From Caballeronia sp. SEWSISQ10-4 2 (lineage in GTDB: Bacteria > Pseudomonadota > Gammaproteobacteria > Burkholderiales > Burkholderiaceae): a DNA stretch of 64,000 bases. The notes beneath the pieces were generated by a model that did no database searches, was not told the DNA's origin, and worked only from the letters and a program-made list of their open reading frames with translations. The translations under genes were made by a program, and so were the position numbers. Shown one piece after another: positions 9,479-18,945 of the stretch; the first letter of the stretch is position 1; each line of letters begins with the position of its first letter. The DNA is taken from positions 1-64,000 of the forward strand of contig NZ_JALPRJ010000017.1 of NCBI RefSeq assembly GCF_030464885.1. The letters are read 5' to 3'.

Positions 9479-9523
9479 CGTGTCGCTCCATGAATTGGTC
9501 TTTCCCGATCCTGCCCGGGTGCA

Positions 9524-10864
9524 TCATCTTTCGCTGCCTGGCACTGGCGTCCATGCGAACAGCGCGATTGCCGCGATGGCTTGAATACAGGCGACAGTGA
9601 GGAAACTGCTCGTGTAATGGCCGGTCAGTGTTCTCACCAGACCGGTGAGCCAGGGCGTAAAAAAGCCCGCCAGATTCGCGGCAGAACTGATGAATGAGAT
9701 TCCAACCGCGGCCGCACTGCCGCTCAGCATGCGCCCCGGAATTTGCCAAAACAGGGAAATGCCCGCTCCTGTTCCTGCCAGCGCAGTGACCAAGAGGACA
9801 AATGTCGCCACCCGGTTTTCATGCCAGACAAACACGAGCGCGACCAGACTGACCACACTGACCACCGAAGCCACTGCGCAGTGATAGCGAATTTCGTCGC
9901 GACGAGCCGCGTGGGAAGAGAATGCTACGTTCAAGAGTGCCCCCAGAACGCAAATGGCCGCGAGCGCGTTGCCGATAGCCGAGTACCCGCCGAAACCCGC
10001 TTCTTTTAGAATGGTCGGAATGTAGAAGGACAACGCCGCATTCGCGCTCAGGATACAAAAGTAGATGAGGATCAGGTTCCAGATTGTTGGCGTTCGCAGC
10101 GATGCCCAAGGCCTATCTTCGCGGCCGGCCATCTTGCTGTTTTCCCGCGCAAGGTCACTCTCGATCAGGCACTTTTGTTCGTCCGACAACCAGCGTGCCC
10201 GAGCCGGACGGTCAGGCAGCACAAATACCGCGACGCACCCGAGCAACAGCGTCGGCGCGGCCTGCAAGAGGAACATCCAGCGCCACCCTGCGACGCCCAG
10301 ATACCCGCTCATGTGTTCGAGCACCGCTGAGCCTGTCAGGCCGACGACCACCGTCGAGCATATGGCGGCTGAATGGAAGATACTGAAGTTCCGGGTGCGG
10401 CGTTTGGCCGGAAACCAGTAGGTGAAGTACAGGATGACTCCGGGATAGAACCCCGCTTCAAAAACACCAAGCAGAAATCGCAACGCATAGAAGGCCATCG
10501 GTCCGCGAATGAACGTCATCGCGATACTTGTCGCACCCCACCCGACGGTAATCGCGGCAATGGTTTTCCGGGCGCCCACGCGTTGCTGGAACAACGTACT
10601 GGGCACGCCGAAGATCACGTAGCCCAGAAAGAACAGACCGGCACCGAAGCCGTACACGGCCTCGCTGAACCGCAGGTCGGACAGCATCTGCAGCTTGGCG
10701 AAGGAAACGTTCGCCCGGTCGACCCACGCAAGCAGCCACAGCGCGAACAGCAGCGGAACGATGCGCCACTCGGCGCGCGCGTACGCCCGCTTCAAGGTTG
10801 CGTCGGCATCTCGATTCAGCGTCGGGCGGATTGTATCGATTGGTGAATTCATGTTCGTTTCCAT
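9524..10864 (-). CDS. MFS transporter, anion:cation symporter (ACS) family
   Basis: This is an inner-membrane uptake carrier for an organic anion. The 446-residue protein has 12 predicted helices and the ACS-type helix 1-2 region LLAWVDRANVSFAKLQM, followed by GAGLFFLGYVIFGVPSTLF. ACS members import tartrate, phthalate, galactarate or aromatic acids. ATG 10864 or ATG 10852 could be used; neither has a strong ribosome site. It follows the porin gene by 14 bases, so porin and carrier plausibly form an outer/inner-membrane uptake pair for the substrate of this catabolic unit. Confidence 0.92.
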   Translation of the reverse strand: METNMNSPIDTIRPTLNRDADATLKRAYARAEWRIVPLLFALWLLAWVDRANVSFAKLQMLSDLRFSEAVYGFGAGLFFLGYVIFGVPSTLFQQRVGARKTIAAITVGWGATSIAMTFIRGPMAFYALRFLLGVFEAGFYPGVILYFTYWFPAKRRTRNFSIFHSAAICSTVVVGLTGSAVLEHMSGYLGVAGWRWMFLLQAAPTLLLGCVAVFVLPDRPARARWLSDEQKCLIESDLARENSKMAGREDRPWASLRTPTIWNLILIYFCILSANAALSFYIPTILKEAGFGGYSAIGNALAAICVLGALLNVAFSSHAARRDEIRYHCAVASVVSVVSLVALVFVWHENRVATFVLLVTALAGTGAGISLFWQIPGRMLSGSAAAVGISFISSAANLAGFFTPWLTGLVRTLTGHYTSSFLTVACIQAIAAIALFAWTPVPGSER

Positions 10865-10878
10865 GGCGGCTGGCTCGC

Positions 10879-12087
10879 TCAGAAGGTCGTGCGCATACCG
10901 ACGGTGATTGCAGTCTGATTACGCCCGATGGTCGCGGCATTGGAACTGACCGGACTACTGTTCACGCCGGCTCCTAGCGTGCCGCGCGGCTTGTTGTCCA
11001 CGAACGCGACGTCCGTATAGAGGGATGTGCGCTTCGAAAGGAAATACTCCCCGCCCACGCGGTATAGATTGGCTCCCGCTGTGCTTTGCTGCAGGTCCTG
11101 CAGGTACAGCCAGTTACCCGTGACACGCAACGAAGGGGTTACCTGCCATGCGACTGCTGTGAAGTAGTAATTCTGGTTGGCGCCCGTGGTCGGATTGCGG
11201 AATTTGATGAAATCGAAGGCGGTTTTCACTATGCCGAAGGTGTATTTGACGGCGAGCGTGTAGGCGCGTAGCCAGTTCTCGTTGGTAGCGCCCGTCGGAT
11301 CGCGTGCGTCGTAGTAAGCGGTTAGCAATTCCAGTTGTCCGCCTGTCCAGTTCAGGTTTGCAGACCATGCTTGCTTATTTTGGAATTCTCCAGCAGTCCC
11401 GCCGAACGAGTACAAGGCGCTCCCCGAGAAGCCGAAGCGATTCGCGGGGAGCTCATATTTGACCGAGTTGTTCAGCCACTGATAGAGGAACCCGCCGTTC
11501 ACGGCACTGTTTGCGCCCGTCGCGGCAGCCGCTGCCGGAAGCGCTGGATTGATGTTTGACGAGTTCTGGAAAACGGCGCTTGCGAGCGACCCGGTCAGCG
11601 AGAAGCCCGTAATGTCTGCCGCGCTATAGGCGTCGTAAAGCGGTGTCCAGTTTCGCCCAACCTTGAGCGCACCCCACGGCGCGACGACGCCCACGATCGC
11701 CCCACGATCAAACAGAGAATTCGTCGCGTTGGGAAATGGCAACCCGAAGTCGCCGGCACCGCTCGAGGGGTTAAAACCGCTTTCAAGCCTGAACGTTACC
11801 TGGGTGCCACCGCCGATGTCCTCGAAGCCGATCAAACCCCATCGACTGGTTGCATGATTGTTGCCGGAAAACGATATCGAGCTCGCCGACTTGCCATCGG
11901 CGACACCGGTGTTGGTGCGATAGACAAGCCCCGCATCGATGAGACCATAGAGCGTCACCGACGACTGCGCGTGCGCCTCGTGCCCCCCGGCTCCCAGCAG
12001 GACGGCGAGCGCACCCAACGATCGGGCAACCGTGCAATGCGTCCGGCTTCTTACGCCCCTCGAAATCCGCTGAATTTTCCTGAGCAT
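10879..12087 (-). CDS. Gram-negative general porin (Omp32/OpcP type)
   Basis: The 402-residue product has a signal peptide ending near AHAQS. The mature protein starts SSVTLYGLIDAGLVY, the hallmark of betaproteobacterial 16-strand trimeric porins, and the chain ends in a terminal phenylalanine strand (TAITVGMRTTF). ATG 12087 is chosen because GGAG lies six bases upstream; ATG 12093 directly abuts that site. It is first in the leftward unit and probably lets the pathway substrate cross the outer membrane. Confidence 0.95.
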   Translation of the reverse strand: MLRKIQRISRGVRSRTHCTVARSLGALAVLLGAGGHEAHAQSSVTLYGLIDAGLVYRTNTGVADGKSASSISFSGNNHATSRWGLIGFEDIGGGTQVTFRLESGFNPSSGAGDFGLPFPNATNSLFDRGAIVGVVAPWGALKVGRNWTPLYDAYSAADITGFSLTGSLASAVFQNSSNINPALPAAAAATGANSAVNGGFLYQWLNNSVKYELPANRFGFSGSALYSFGGTAGEFQNKQAWSANLNWTGGQLELLTAYYDARDPTGATNENWLRAYTLAVKYTFGIVKTAFDFIKFRNPTTGANQNYYFTAVAWQVTPSLRVTGNWLYLQDLQQSTAGANLYRVGGEYFLSKRTSLYTDVAFVDNKPRGTLGAGVNSSPVSSNAATIGRNQTAITVGMRTTF

Positions 12088-12648
12088 TCTCATCTCCAGC
12101 GCCTCATATCTGATTTACAGTTGCGAGCGTTCGGTTGTTTAAGTTTCATTGGTAACTAATTCGTTATACTAATAATTTAGCGTGTAAAAATCATTCAAAT
12201 CGAACGCAACAATCACTGATCTGTTGCACGCCTATCGCCCGCTAATCTTGCGCGGCTGCGTACGATTCGCAACAGGGCAAACACGTCTTCAGCATGGCAG
12301 GGTCGTTAAGCCGTTTCCATACGTCGGCGCGAGGCGCCCTGATCAATCGCGTTCCGTCGAAGTCCATCAATCATCTCCTGGGGCAGACGGACATTCACAA
12401 TTACTCTATTGCTTCAAATCGATCAATATATCCACCGTCTACATGCTAGTAACGAGGATTACGCGCGTCAAGCAAATGCATCCCGCCTCAGGGCTAACCC
12501 CTATGACGGGGGCAGCATTGCCAGTCAACTCGAAACGACTTTGCCAAGCTCGCCTTAAGCCTTATGCGATAAGGCTATTTGGGTCATATACACATCCACC
12601 AGGTTCGCTTAGCAGTTCATGTATACCCCGATGAAGCGCGTTTTTATG

Positions 12649-12677
12649 TTGACGAGGAGTCGATGCATTACTACGAT
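12649..12677 (+). promoter_or_regulatory. Sigma-70 type promoter candidate for the thiolase unit
   Basis: TTGACG (12649-12654) and TACGAT (12672-12677) are separated by 17 bases. This would start transcription near 12684, about 105 bases before the thiolase start codon and inside the left arm of the adjacent inverted repeat. Confidence 0.45.
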
Positions 12678-12679
12678 AT

Positions 12680-12737
12680 AGACAATGGATACATAGACGC
12701 GATTCGGTGATTTATACGACCAATGTATCCACTGTCC
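12680..12737. promoter_or_regulatory. Inverted repeat, TetR-type operator candidate
   Basis: Left arm AGACAATGGATACAT (12680-12694) and right arm ATGTATCCACTGTCC (12723-12737) are inverted copies matching at 13 of 15 positions, with a 28-base spacer. The arms lie at the predicted transcription start of the thiolase unit, which also encodes a TetR regulator at 16863-17591. Confidence 0.45.
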
Positions 12738-12788
12738 ATATTGCACGTCTGCCCGGCGTGCTTGCACAAAAGTAACCAGGAGATATCC

Positions 12789-13973
12789 ATGAACCGAGCA
12801 GTAATCGTGTCGTACGCACGTACCCCAATCGGCCGAGCGACGCGCGGCGCGTTCAACCAAACCCACGGCGCGACCATGGCTGGCCACGTGATCAAACATG
12901 CTGTCGCGCGTGCCCATCTCGATGGCGCCGAAGTGGAAGACATCGTGTTTGGCTGCGGCCAGCCGATAGCAGCAACCGGCGGCAACATCGCGCGCGCTTC
13001 CGCCATTCGCGCCGGTTTGCCGGTGTCGGTGAGCGGTACTACATTGACTCGTTTCTGCGCGTCGGGACTACAGGCCGTCGCCTTTGCGGCCCAGCGTGTG
13101 TTGGTAGACAAGGTTCCCGTCATGGTGGCTGGAGGCGTAGAGTCGATCAGCCTGTCGCAGCCGGTCACGCTCAAGACGGCGCAACGCGAAGCGTGGCTCG
13201 CCGAGCATCGCCCTGATGTCTATACCCACATGATCGAAACAGCCGAAACGCTGGCGAGCCGTTACCACGTCTCGCGCGAGCGTTCGGATGCGTTCTCGCT
13301 GCAAAGCCAGCAACGTACGGCCCGTGCGCAAGCGGCCGGCATCTTCGACGATGAAATCGTGCCCTTGGCGTCTCTGAAAGGAGTCGTCGATAAAGCGACT
13401 GGCGAAACAACGACGGTCGAGTGCCTGCTGACGCGGGACGAAGGCAACCGCCCGGACACCACGCTCGAGACCCTCGCGGGGCTACCGCCCGTCAAGGGTG
13501 AAGGATTCCAGGTCACGGCCGGCAATGCGAGCCAGTTCTCCGACGGCGCCGCAGCGGTTGTCATCATGTCCGAGCAGGAAGCGCAGCGGCGCGGCCTTAC
13601 GCCGCTCGGCTACTTCATCAGCCTTGCTACGGCGGGCGTCGAGCCGGACGAGATGGGCGTGGGACCGATCAAGGCCGTGCCGCGACTACTCGAGCGCAAC
13701 AACCTGAGCATCGACGACATTGACCTCTGGGAGCTCAATGAAGCATTTGGTTGCCAGGCGACCTATTGCATCGATGTCCTTGGTCTGCCTGAGGAGCGCC
13801 TTAACGTGAACGGCGGTGCCATTGCGATCGGTCATCCGTACGGCATGACGGGTGCGCGTCAAGTCGGCCACATCTTGATGGAAGGACGCCGGCGCAAAGC
13901 GAAATACGGCGTAGTCACCATGTGCGCAGCAGGGGGAATGGGTGCGGCCGGCTTGTTCGAATTCATCCATTGA
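12789..13973 (+). CDS. Thiolase (acetyl-CoA C-acyltransferase)
   Basis: The enzyme cleaves 3-ketoacyl-CoA with CoA, or condenses two acyl-CoAs, in the cytoplasm. The 394-residue protein has the nucleophilic cysteine in TRFCASGLQ (about C90), the [16 protein letters not shown] motif with the active histidine, and the second cysteine in [11 protein letters not shown]. Length is standard. ATG 12789 has AGGAG upstream; the open frame extends further 5' without support. It leads a rightward unit with an enoyl-CoA hydratase, a CoA ligase and a TetR gene, a complete activation plus beta-oxidation layout. The tyrosine in GHPYG replaces the more common leucine. Confidence 0.95.
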   Translation: MNRAVIVSYARTPIGRATRGAFNQTHGATMAGHVIKHAVARAHLDGAEVEDIVFGCGQPIAATGGNIARASAIRAGLPVSVSGTTLTRFCASGLQAVAFAAQRVLVDKVPVMVAGGVESISLSQPVTLKTAQREAWLAEHRPDVYTHMIETAETLASRYHVSRERSDAFSLQSQQRTARAQAAGIFDDEIVPLASLKGVVDKATGETTTVECLLTRDEGNRPDTTLETLAGLPPVKGEGFQVTAGNASQFSDGAAAVVIMSEQEAQRRGLTPLGYFISLATAGVEPDEMGVGPIKAVPRLLERNNLSIDDIDLWELNEAFGCQATYCIDVLGLPEERLNVNGGAIAIGHPYGMTGARQVGHILMEGRRRKAKYGVVTMCAAGGMGAAGLFEFIH

Positions 13974-13994
13974 ACCTTGGGAGGCGACTCAGTC

Positions 13995-14804
13995 ATGTCT
14001 GATTCAACGGCTAACGCAGCAAAGACGGAATACGGCACCGTGTTCGTCGACCGGGACGGAAGTTGTGCTGTCGTCACAATGAACCGACTTGAAAAATACA
14101 ACGCCATCAACAACGCGTTGCGCAGCGACCTGTATGAAGCTTTGTCTGTGCTGATCGCGGACCGGTCAGTGCGGGGCATTGTGCTGTGGGGCGGTACGAA
14201 GGCGTTCGTTGCGGGCGGAGATCTGAACGAGATGCTGGTGCGCCGTCCGATGGACGTCTTCACGCCAACGAGTGGCACACCCGATTTGTGGGCGCTGATC
14301 CACAACAGCATTGTGCCCATCGTTGCGGCTATCGCCGGACCGTGCTTCGGCGGTGGGCTGGAACTGGCGATGGCTTGCGATCTGCGGGTGGCCGCGGACA
14401 ATGCGCAGATCGGCCAGACCGAGACGAACGTCGGGCTAATCCCGGGGCGCGGAGGCACGCAGCGGCTTGTCCGGCTGGTAGGCGCGACCAAGGCGAAGGA
14501 AATGATCTTCACCGGCGAGGTTATTACGCCGGACGAAGCGTATCGGATCGGTCTCGTCAACAAGGTCGTGCGTCCCGCCGAGTTGCTCGACGAGGCGAAG
14601 AACTACGTACGAAAGATTGCCGAGAAATCGCCTCACTCCATCGCGCTGGCAAAGCTCCTGATTCATGCCGGCCAGGACGCCAATCTCGACGTCGCGCTAA
14701 TGATGGAGTCGCTAGCGTTCTCGGCGCTCTTTAGTACCGACGACATGCATGAAGGCGGAAACGCATTCCTTAACAAGCGTCGACCTGTCTATAAAGGTTC
14801 ATGA
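13995..14804 (+). CDS. Enoyl-CoA hydratase/isomerase (crotonase) family protein
   Basis: The 269-residue crotonase has the oxyanion-hole segments around FVAGGD and GPCFGGGLELAMACDLR. Both catalytic glutamates of true hydratases are present (GGGLE and IGQTET), followed by GRGGTQRL. It should therefore hydrate an enoyl-CoA. ATG 13995 follows GGGAGG by ten bases and lies 22 bases after the thiolase gene. Its stop overlaps the ligase start as ATGA, showing translational coupling. Confidence 0.93.
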   Translation: MSDSTANAAKTEYGTVFVDRDGSCAVVTMNRLEKYNAINNALRSDLYEALSVLIADRSVRGIVLWGGTKAFVAGGDLNEMLVRRPMDVFTPTSGTPDLWALIHNSIVPIVAAIAGPCFGGGLELAMACDLRVAADNAQIGQTETNVGLIPGRGGTQRLVRLVGATKAKEMIFTGEVITPDEAYRIGLVNKVVRPAELLDEAKNYVRKIAEKSPHSIALAKLLIHAGQDANLDVALMMESLAFSALFSTDDMHEGGNAFLNKRRPVYKGS

Positions 14805-16735
14805 ACATGTCCACTACACAAATCGACTCGTGCATGAACACGCCGGCTTCGCACGACGACCTGCGCTTGATGGTTCGCACCATGGCGGACATCGAGGCGT
14901 TCGAACAAACGCCGCTTGCCGAGCGGCACCTGCCCGACAGCACCTACGCGATGCTGCGCGAGAGGAGCATACGGCAGCCGGGCGCTGCGGCACTGCATTA
15001 CTTCGACTCCGGCGACGAACTGGACCGAGCGAGCACGATCACGCACGGGCAATTGTTCGAAAGGATCACGCAAACAGCCAACCTCCTTCACTCGCTCGGC
15101 ATCGGTCCGACCGATGTGGTGGGCGTGATCATGCCCATCACGCCGGAGTCGCAATACGCCATTTGGGGCGCGGAGGCGGCCGGTATCGTCTGCCCGGTAA
15201 GCTGGATGCTCGAGCCAGAAATCATTGCTGCATTGCTACGGCAAGCGGGAGCCAAGGCAGTGATTACTTATGGCCCGGACGGCGATATCGAGGCATGGCA
15301 CAAGGCCATGCAGATCCGTCAGGACCTCCCGGCGGTCAAGCACTGGATAAAGGCAGGCGGCACAGCAGTTCGCGACAGCAGCATCGTTGATCTGCTCGCG
15401 CGCCTGCCTGAGTTCAACGGCGGTAGGCTTGACAGCGGCCGGATCATCGCGCCGTCCGACATCGCCTCCATGTTCCACACCGGCGGCACGACCGGCACAC
15501 CCAAGCTCGCGTTGCACACACACGCCAATGAAGTCTTCATGGCTTGGATCAGCGCTTTGCAGTACGACGTTCGGGCGTTCGACGTGCGCGTGTGCGGCGT
15601 ACCCATGTTCCATGTCACAGGCGTCCTGACCAGTTGTCTGATGCCGCTGGCGGCTGGCGCTTCGGTGGTCATGTTGTCGGCAAGCGGCTGGCGTGATCCG
15701 TCCGTGATCCGCAACATGTGGAAAATCGTTGAGCGCTTTCGCGTCACCACGCTCAGCATGGTGCCAACGGTCGTCAATTTGTTGCTGAATATCCCGCTCG
15801 ATGGCGCTGATATCAGCTCGCTCAAGACTGCAACCTGCGGCACAGCGCCCCTCTCGGCTGCAGTCGCCGAAGCGTTCACCCAGAAGACGGGCGCAACGCT
15901 GATCGAAGGCTATGGCCTGACCGAAGGTACAGCACTGAGCGCGACCAACCCGCGCTACGGCGAAGCACGCGTAGGATCGATCGGCTTTCGCTTTGCGTAT
16001 GAAGAACTGAAGGCCGTGAAAGTGGCGAATGGCCGTATTCTGCGCGATTGCGCGCCGCTTGAACCGGGCATCGTCGTGGTGCGTGGTCCCAACATTTTTC
16101 CGGGTTACCTCGGCGGCGCTCACAACGAGGATATCTGGATGGACGACATCTGGTTCAACACAGGCGACCTCGGATACGCCGATGAAGAAGGCTACTTCTG
16201 GCTCACGGGGCGCGCGAAGGATCTGATCATTCGCGGTGGCAACAATATCGACCCCCGCATGATCGAGGAAGCCCTGTACCGGCATCCCGACGTGTTCGAC
16301 GCGGCAGCAGTCGGCGTTCCCGACGCGCACGCTGGCGAGTTGCCGGTGGTCTATGTGGCGTTGAACGCGGGCTCCACTTATCCGCTCGGACGTCTCAAGC
16401 ACTATGCCTACGAAGTCATTCCTGAGCGTGCTGCAGTACCGAAACAGTTCTATCTCGTCGACGCGATTCCGAAGACGTCGGTCGGGAAGATCCAGAAGAA
16501 CAGCTTGCGCAACGACGCCATTCGCCGCGTTCAATGGCAGATGCTCGCCGACGCGCAGGGACAGCCGCCGGTGCCCGTGGTCGATATTCGCGTAGACGAC
16601 CGGGGGGACCGCGGCGTGATGTCGACGCTGGTGATGCCCGCGACACTGACGGCCGAGGAAAGAGATGAGGCGATCGCCACGGTTCGTAGCGTTTTCGCTA
16701 CGATGGTCGTTAAGTACGAGTTTCTGTTCGAATGA
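14801..16735 (+). CDS. AMP-dependent acyl-CoA synthetase (ligase)
   Basis: The enzyme activates a carboxylic acid to its CoA thioester with ATP, the entry step of the pathway. In the 644-residue protein the P-loop reads FHTGGTTGTPKLALH (about residues 225-239). The adenylation motif is GYGLTEG, the hinge region is WFNTGDLGYADEEGYFWLTGRAKDLI (in part), and the catalytic lysine is in PKTSVGKIQKN. There are about 75 residues beyond that lysine, longer than usual. The start overlaps the preceding stop by four bases; ATG 14807 is an alternative. The substrate is unknown. The neighbouring cupin and PaaG-like genes allow an aromatic or branched acid. Confidence 0.93.
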   Translation: MNMSTTQIDSCMNTPASHDDLRLMVRTMADIEAFEQTPLAERHLPDSTYAMLRERSIRQPGAAALHYFDSGDELDRASTITHGQLFERITQTANLLHSLGIGPTDVVGVIMPITPESQYAIWGAEAAGIVCPVSWMLEPEIIAALLRQAGAKAVITYGPDGDIEAWHKAMQIRQDLPAVKHWIKAGGTAVRDSSIVDLLARLPEFNGGRLDSGRIIAPSDIASMFHTGGTTGTPKLALHTHANEVFMAWISALQYDVRAFDVRVCGVPMFHVTGVLTSCLMPLAAGASVVMLSASGWRDPSVIRNMWKIVERFRVTTLSMVPTVVNLLLNIPLDGADISSLKTATCGTAPLSAAVAEAFTQKTGATLIEGYGLTEGTALSATNPRYGEARVGSIGFRFAYEELKAVKVANGRILRDCAPLEPGIVVVRGPNIFPGYLGGAHNEDIWMDDIWFNTGDLGYADEEGYFWLTGRAKDLIIRGGNNIDPRMIEEALYRHPDVFDAAAVGVPDAHAGELPVVYVALNAGSTYPLGRLKHYAYEVIPERAAVPKQFYLVDAIPKTSVGKIQKNSLRNDAIRRVQWQMLADAQGQPPVPVVDIRVDDRGDRGVMSTLVMPATLTAEERDEAIATVRSVFATMVVKYEFLFE

Positions 16736-16862
16736 CGTCGGCATGCCAGGGTGAGTTGCATCGCTCGGCGGGGCTGGTCCGAACTCGCCTGGCACGTCTT
16801 TTTGCGGTGCAGCGTCCGCGTTAAACTTGATATCCCGTTACCGCTACCGACTACCACTCGCC

Positions 16863-17591
16863 ATGACCAAAGCCTTGCCTGCTGCCATTCGACGCCCGTA
16901 TCACCACGGCAATCTGCGCGAAGAGATGATCCGCTGCGGCCGGGAGATTCTCGCCAGCGAGGGCATCCACGGATTGACGCTGCGCTCGGCCGCGCGGCTC
17001 GCCGGCGTATCTCACGGCGCGCCGCGCAACCAGTTCGCGGACAAGGAAGGACTACTGGCTGCGATCGCGACCGACGGCTTCTGGGAACTGATTACCGTTC
17101 GGCGTGCGCGCCTACTGCCCGAGATGACCGCAGAGGCACGCCTGCTCGTGGTGATGGACGGTTATATCGAGTTTGCCATTACGCAACCTGCCTTGTTCTT
17201 CCTGATGTTCGGGCCGCAGATTGTGGGCAAGGAGCACTATCCTGAGTTGCTCGCCGCAGGCAACGCTTCGTATGAGTTACTGCATGGTGCCGTGGAGGAT
17301 TACTTCGCCGAGCGTGGCGCAAGCGAGCGTTTCGACGAGTTGAAAGTGCGATGCGCGTGGTCAGCCGTTCACGGGCTCAGTATGTTTTACAGCGACCGCC
17401 CGGTCGGACCCAGCCTTAAACGCAAGGTGTCGTTCGAAAAGTGGCGTCAGGGATTGCTCAAATTCATCCTGACCGGGTTGATCGCCTCCGAGAACGGCAG
17501 CAACGACGCCGACAACCCGCCACCACCGGCCAAAAAAGTCGCAAAACCGCGCGCAAGAAATCGTCCGGTTGAAGACGCCGGCACAGCATGA
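16863..17591 (+). CDS. TetR-family transcriptional regulator
   Basis: The 242-residue protein has an N-terminal TetR HTH (EGIHGLTLRSAARLAGVSHGAPRNQFADKEGLLAAI) and a C-terminal domain with AWSAVHGLSMFY, typical of the WHG-type effector domain that often senses acyl-CoA-like ligands. The last about 30 residues are Pro/Lys/Arg-rich. ATG 16863 is preferred; an upstream in-frame start at 16827 lacks support. It sits inside the rightward unit, so it is the natural repressor of the inverted repeat at 12680-12737. Confidence 0.92.
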   Translation: MTKALPAAIRRPYHHGNLREEMIRCGREILASEGIHGLTLRSAARLAGVSHGAPRNQFADKEGLLAAIATDGFWELITVRRARLLPEMTAEARLLVVMDGYIEFAITQPALFFLMFGPQIVGKEHYPELLAAGNASYELLHGAVEDYFAERGASERFDELKVRCAWSAVHGLSMFYSDRPVGPSLKRKVSFEKWRQGLLKFILTGLIASENGSNDADNPPPPAKKVAKPRARNRPVEDAGTA

Positions 17592-17615
17592 CTTCATGTG
17601 GAGACGATCCGCACT

Positions 17616-18392
17616 ATGCAAGGGCACCTGTTATCTGAACGCCGCGACGGCACGCTGTTTCTGACTCTATCGAACCCCGCGGCGAGAAATGCGCTGGGGC
17701 CAGCGCTGTATGACGCGCTCGCGAATGCATTGACGAACGCGGCTGAGGACGACGCCGTCCACTGCGTGATCCTGAGCGGTGCCGATGGTGTATTCAGCGC
17801 CGGCGGGAACCTTGTGCGGCTGCTCGGCAACCGCTCGCGTCCGCGGTCGGTTCAGGCAGACAGCATCGAGGGGCTCAACCGGTGCACGGCCGCAATTCGT
17901 GCGTGTCCGAAGCCGGTGATAGCCGCCGTAGAAGGGTTCGCAGCCGGTTCGGGACTCTCCATCGCTCTGGCATGCGACTTCATCATTGCCGCGACCACCG
18001 CGAAATTCGTCATGTCCTACATCAAAGTTGCGCTGACACCCGACGGGGGCGGTGCGTGGGAGCTCGTGCGAAGCCTGCCGAAGGCGGTGGTGAGCGACGC
18101 GCTCTTAAACGGAGCGGCTTTAGCGGCCGGGCAGCTTGCCGCATACGGGGTCGTGAACCGGACCGTCTCACCGGGGTCCACAATAGCCGCTGCGACGGAA
18201 CTCGCCGAGTCTCTGGGACAGCGTTCGCCACATGCGTTGGCTTTGATGAAGCAACTGATCGAACAAGCGGCATCGCAGGCTCGAACTGCATATCTGGAGT
18301 ACGAAAAGACGACCTTTCTGGACGCGCTTTATCACAGGGACGGCGGCGAAGGCATTACTGCCTTTCTTGAGAAGCGTCGGGCGTCGTACTGA
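17616..18392 (+). CDS. Crotonase-family enoyl-CoA isomerase (PaaG-like)
   Basis: The 258-residue protein has the crotonase fold (SAGGNLVRLL; AAGSGLSIALACDF), but neither of the two hydratase glutamates is present. Instead KFVMSYIKVALTPDGGGAWEL carries the single aspartate seen in PaaG-type isomerases (x-x-P-D-x-G-G). It is thus more likely an enoyl-CoA or epoxy-CoA isomerase than a hydratase. It lies 24 bases after the TetR gene. GTG 17598 is an alternative start; GGAG at 17600 supports ATG 17616 loosely. Confidence 0.88.
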   Translation: MQGHLLSERRDGTLFLTLSNPAARNALGPALYDALANALTNAAEDDAVHCVILSGADGVFSAGGNLVRLLGNRSRPRSVQADSIEGLNRCTAAIRACPKPVIAAVEGFAAGSGLSIALACDFIIAATTAKFVMSYIKVALTPDGGGAWELVRSLPKAVVSDALLNGAALAAGQLAAYGVVNRTVSPGSTIAAATELAESLGQRSPHALALMKQLIEQAASQARTAYLEYEKTTFLDALYHRDGGEGITAFLEKRRASY

Positions 18393-18455
18393 TCGGACAA
18401 GCAAAACCTTCCGCATTGATCACTTCATTTTAGACTGACCAGGACCGATTCTCGA

Positions 18456-18899
18456 ATGACTCTCACCCCAGAACAAGCAATGAGTGGTCTTGAAACGTTG
18501 CGGCGTCAAATCGACGAAGGTCGACGAGCGCCGATGGGCGAGACACTCGATTTTCAGCTCATCGAAATAGACGAGGGCGTCGCGGTCTTTGCGGCCTCGC
18601 CGGCAGCCAAAACCTATAATCCGCAAGGGACCGTTCACGGCGGCTATTCAGCTGCGTTGCTGGATTCGGCATGCGGCTGCGCGGTCCACTCGTGCTTGAG
18701 CGCAGAACAGGGCTATACGACTATTGAACTGAAGGTTTCTTACCATCGCCCGATCACGATCAAGACCGGTCCGGTTCGCGCAGAAGCGAAGGTAATCTCG
18801 ATTGGAAAACGCATCGCGTTCACCGAGGGTCGGCTGACCGACATGTCAGGGCGTCTCTATGCATCAGCTACGTCGACGTTGCTGGTCCTTCCGCGATGA
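18456..18899 (+). CDS. PaaI-family hotdog thioesterase
   Basis: The 147-residue protein is a 4HBT/PaaI-type thioesterase. The active-site region reads GTVHGGYSAALLDSACGCAV, with the HGG motif and the catalytic acidic residue on the following helix, and LKVSYHRPI is the conserved strand. These enzymes release CoA from stalled acyl-CoA intermediates. It is the last intact gene of the rightward unit, 63 bases after the isomerase. Confidence 0.9.
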   Translation: MTLTPEQAMSGLETLRRQIDEGRRAPMGETLDFQLIEIDEGVAVFAASPAAKTYNPQGTVHGGYSAALLDSACGCAVHSCLSAEQGYTTIELKVSYHRPITIKTGPVRAEAKVISIGKRIAFTEGRLTDMSGRLYASATSTLLVLPR

Positions 18900-18945
18900 C
18901 GTGGTTACGCGTGGTATTGAGGAAACGCTAGTTCAAGTTGCTCGG

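Larger units (their letters stand above)
12088..12788. other. Divergent control region between the two catabolic units
   Basis: This 0.7-kb stretch separates the leftward porin unit from the rightward thiolase unit. It holds no convincing gene. An AT-rich patch (12140-12190) lies upstream of the porin. Close to the thiolase gene are a promoter candidate and an inverted repeat (see 12649-12677 and 12680-12737). Confidence 0.6.

Noticed and set aside
12224..12634. 136-residue rightward frame in the divergent control region
   Set aside because: Unusual composition and no start signal; the region is better explained as regulatory.
15236..16795. 519-residue open frame on the strand opposite the CoA ligase
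   Set aside because: Rich in arginine and histidine, with no family resemblance; it is the antisense shadow of a high-GC gene whose own frame has all ligase motifs.
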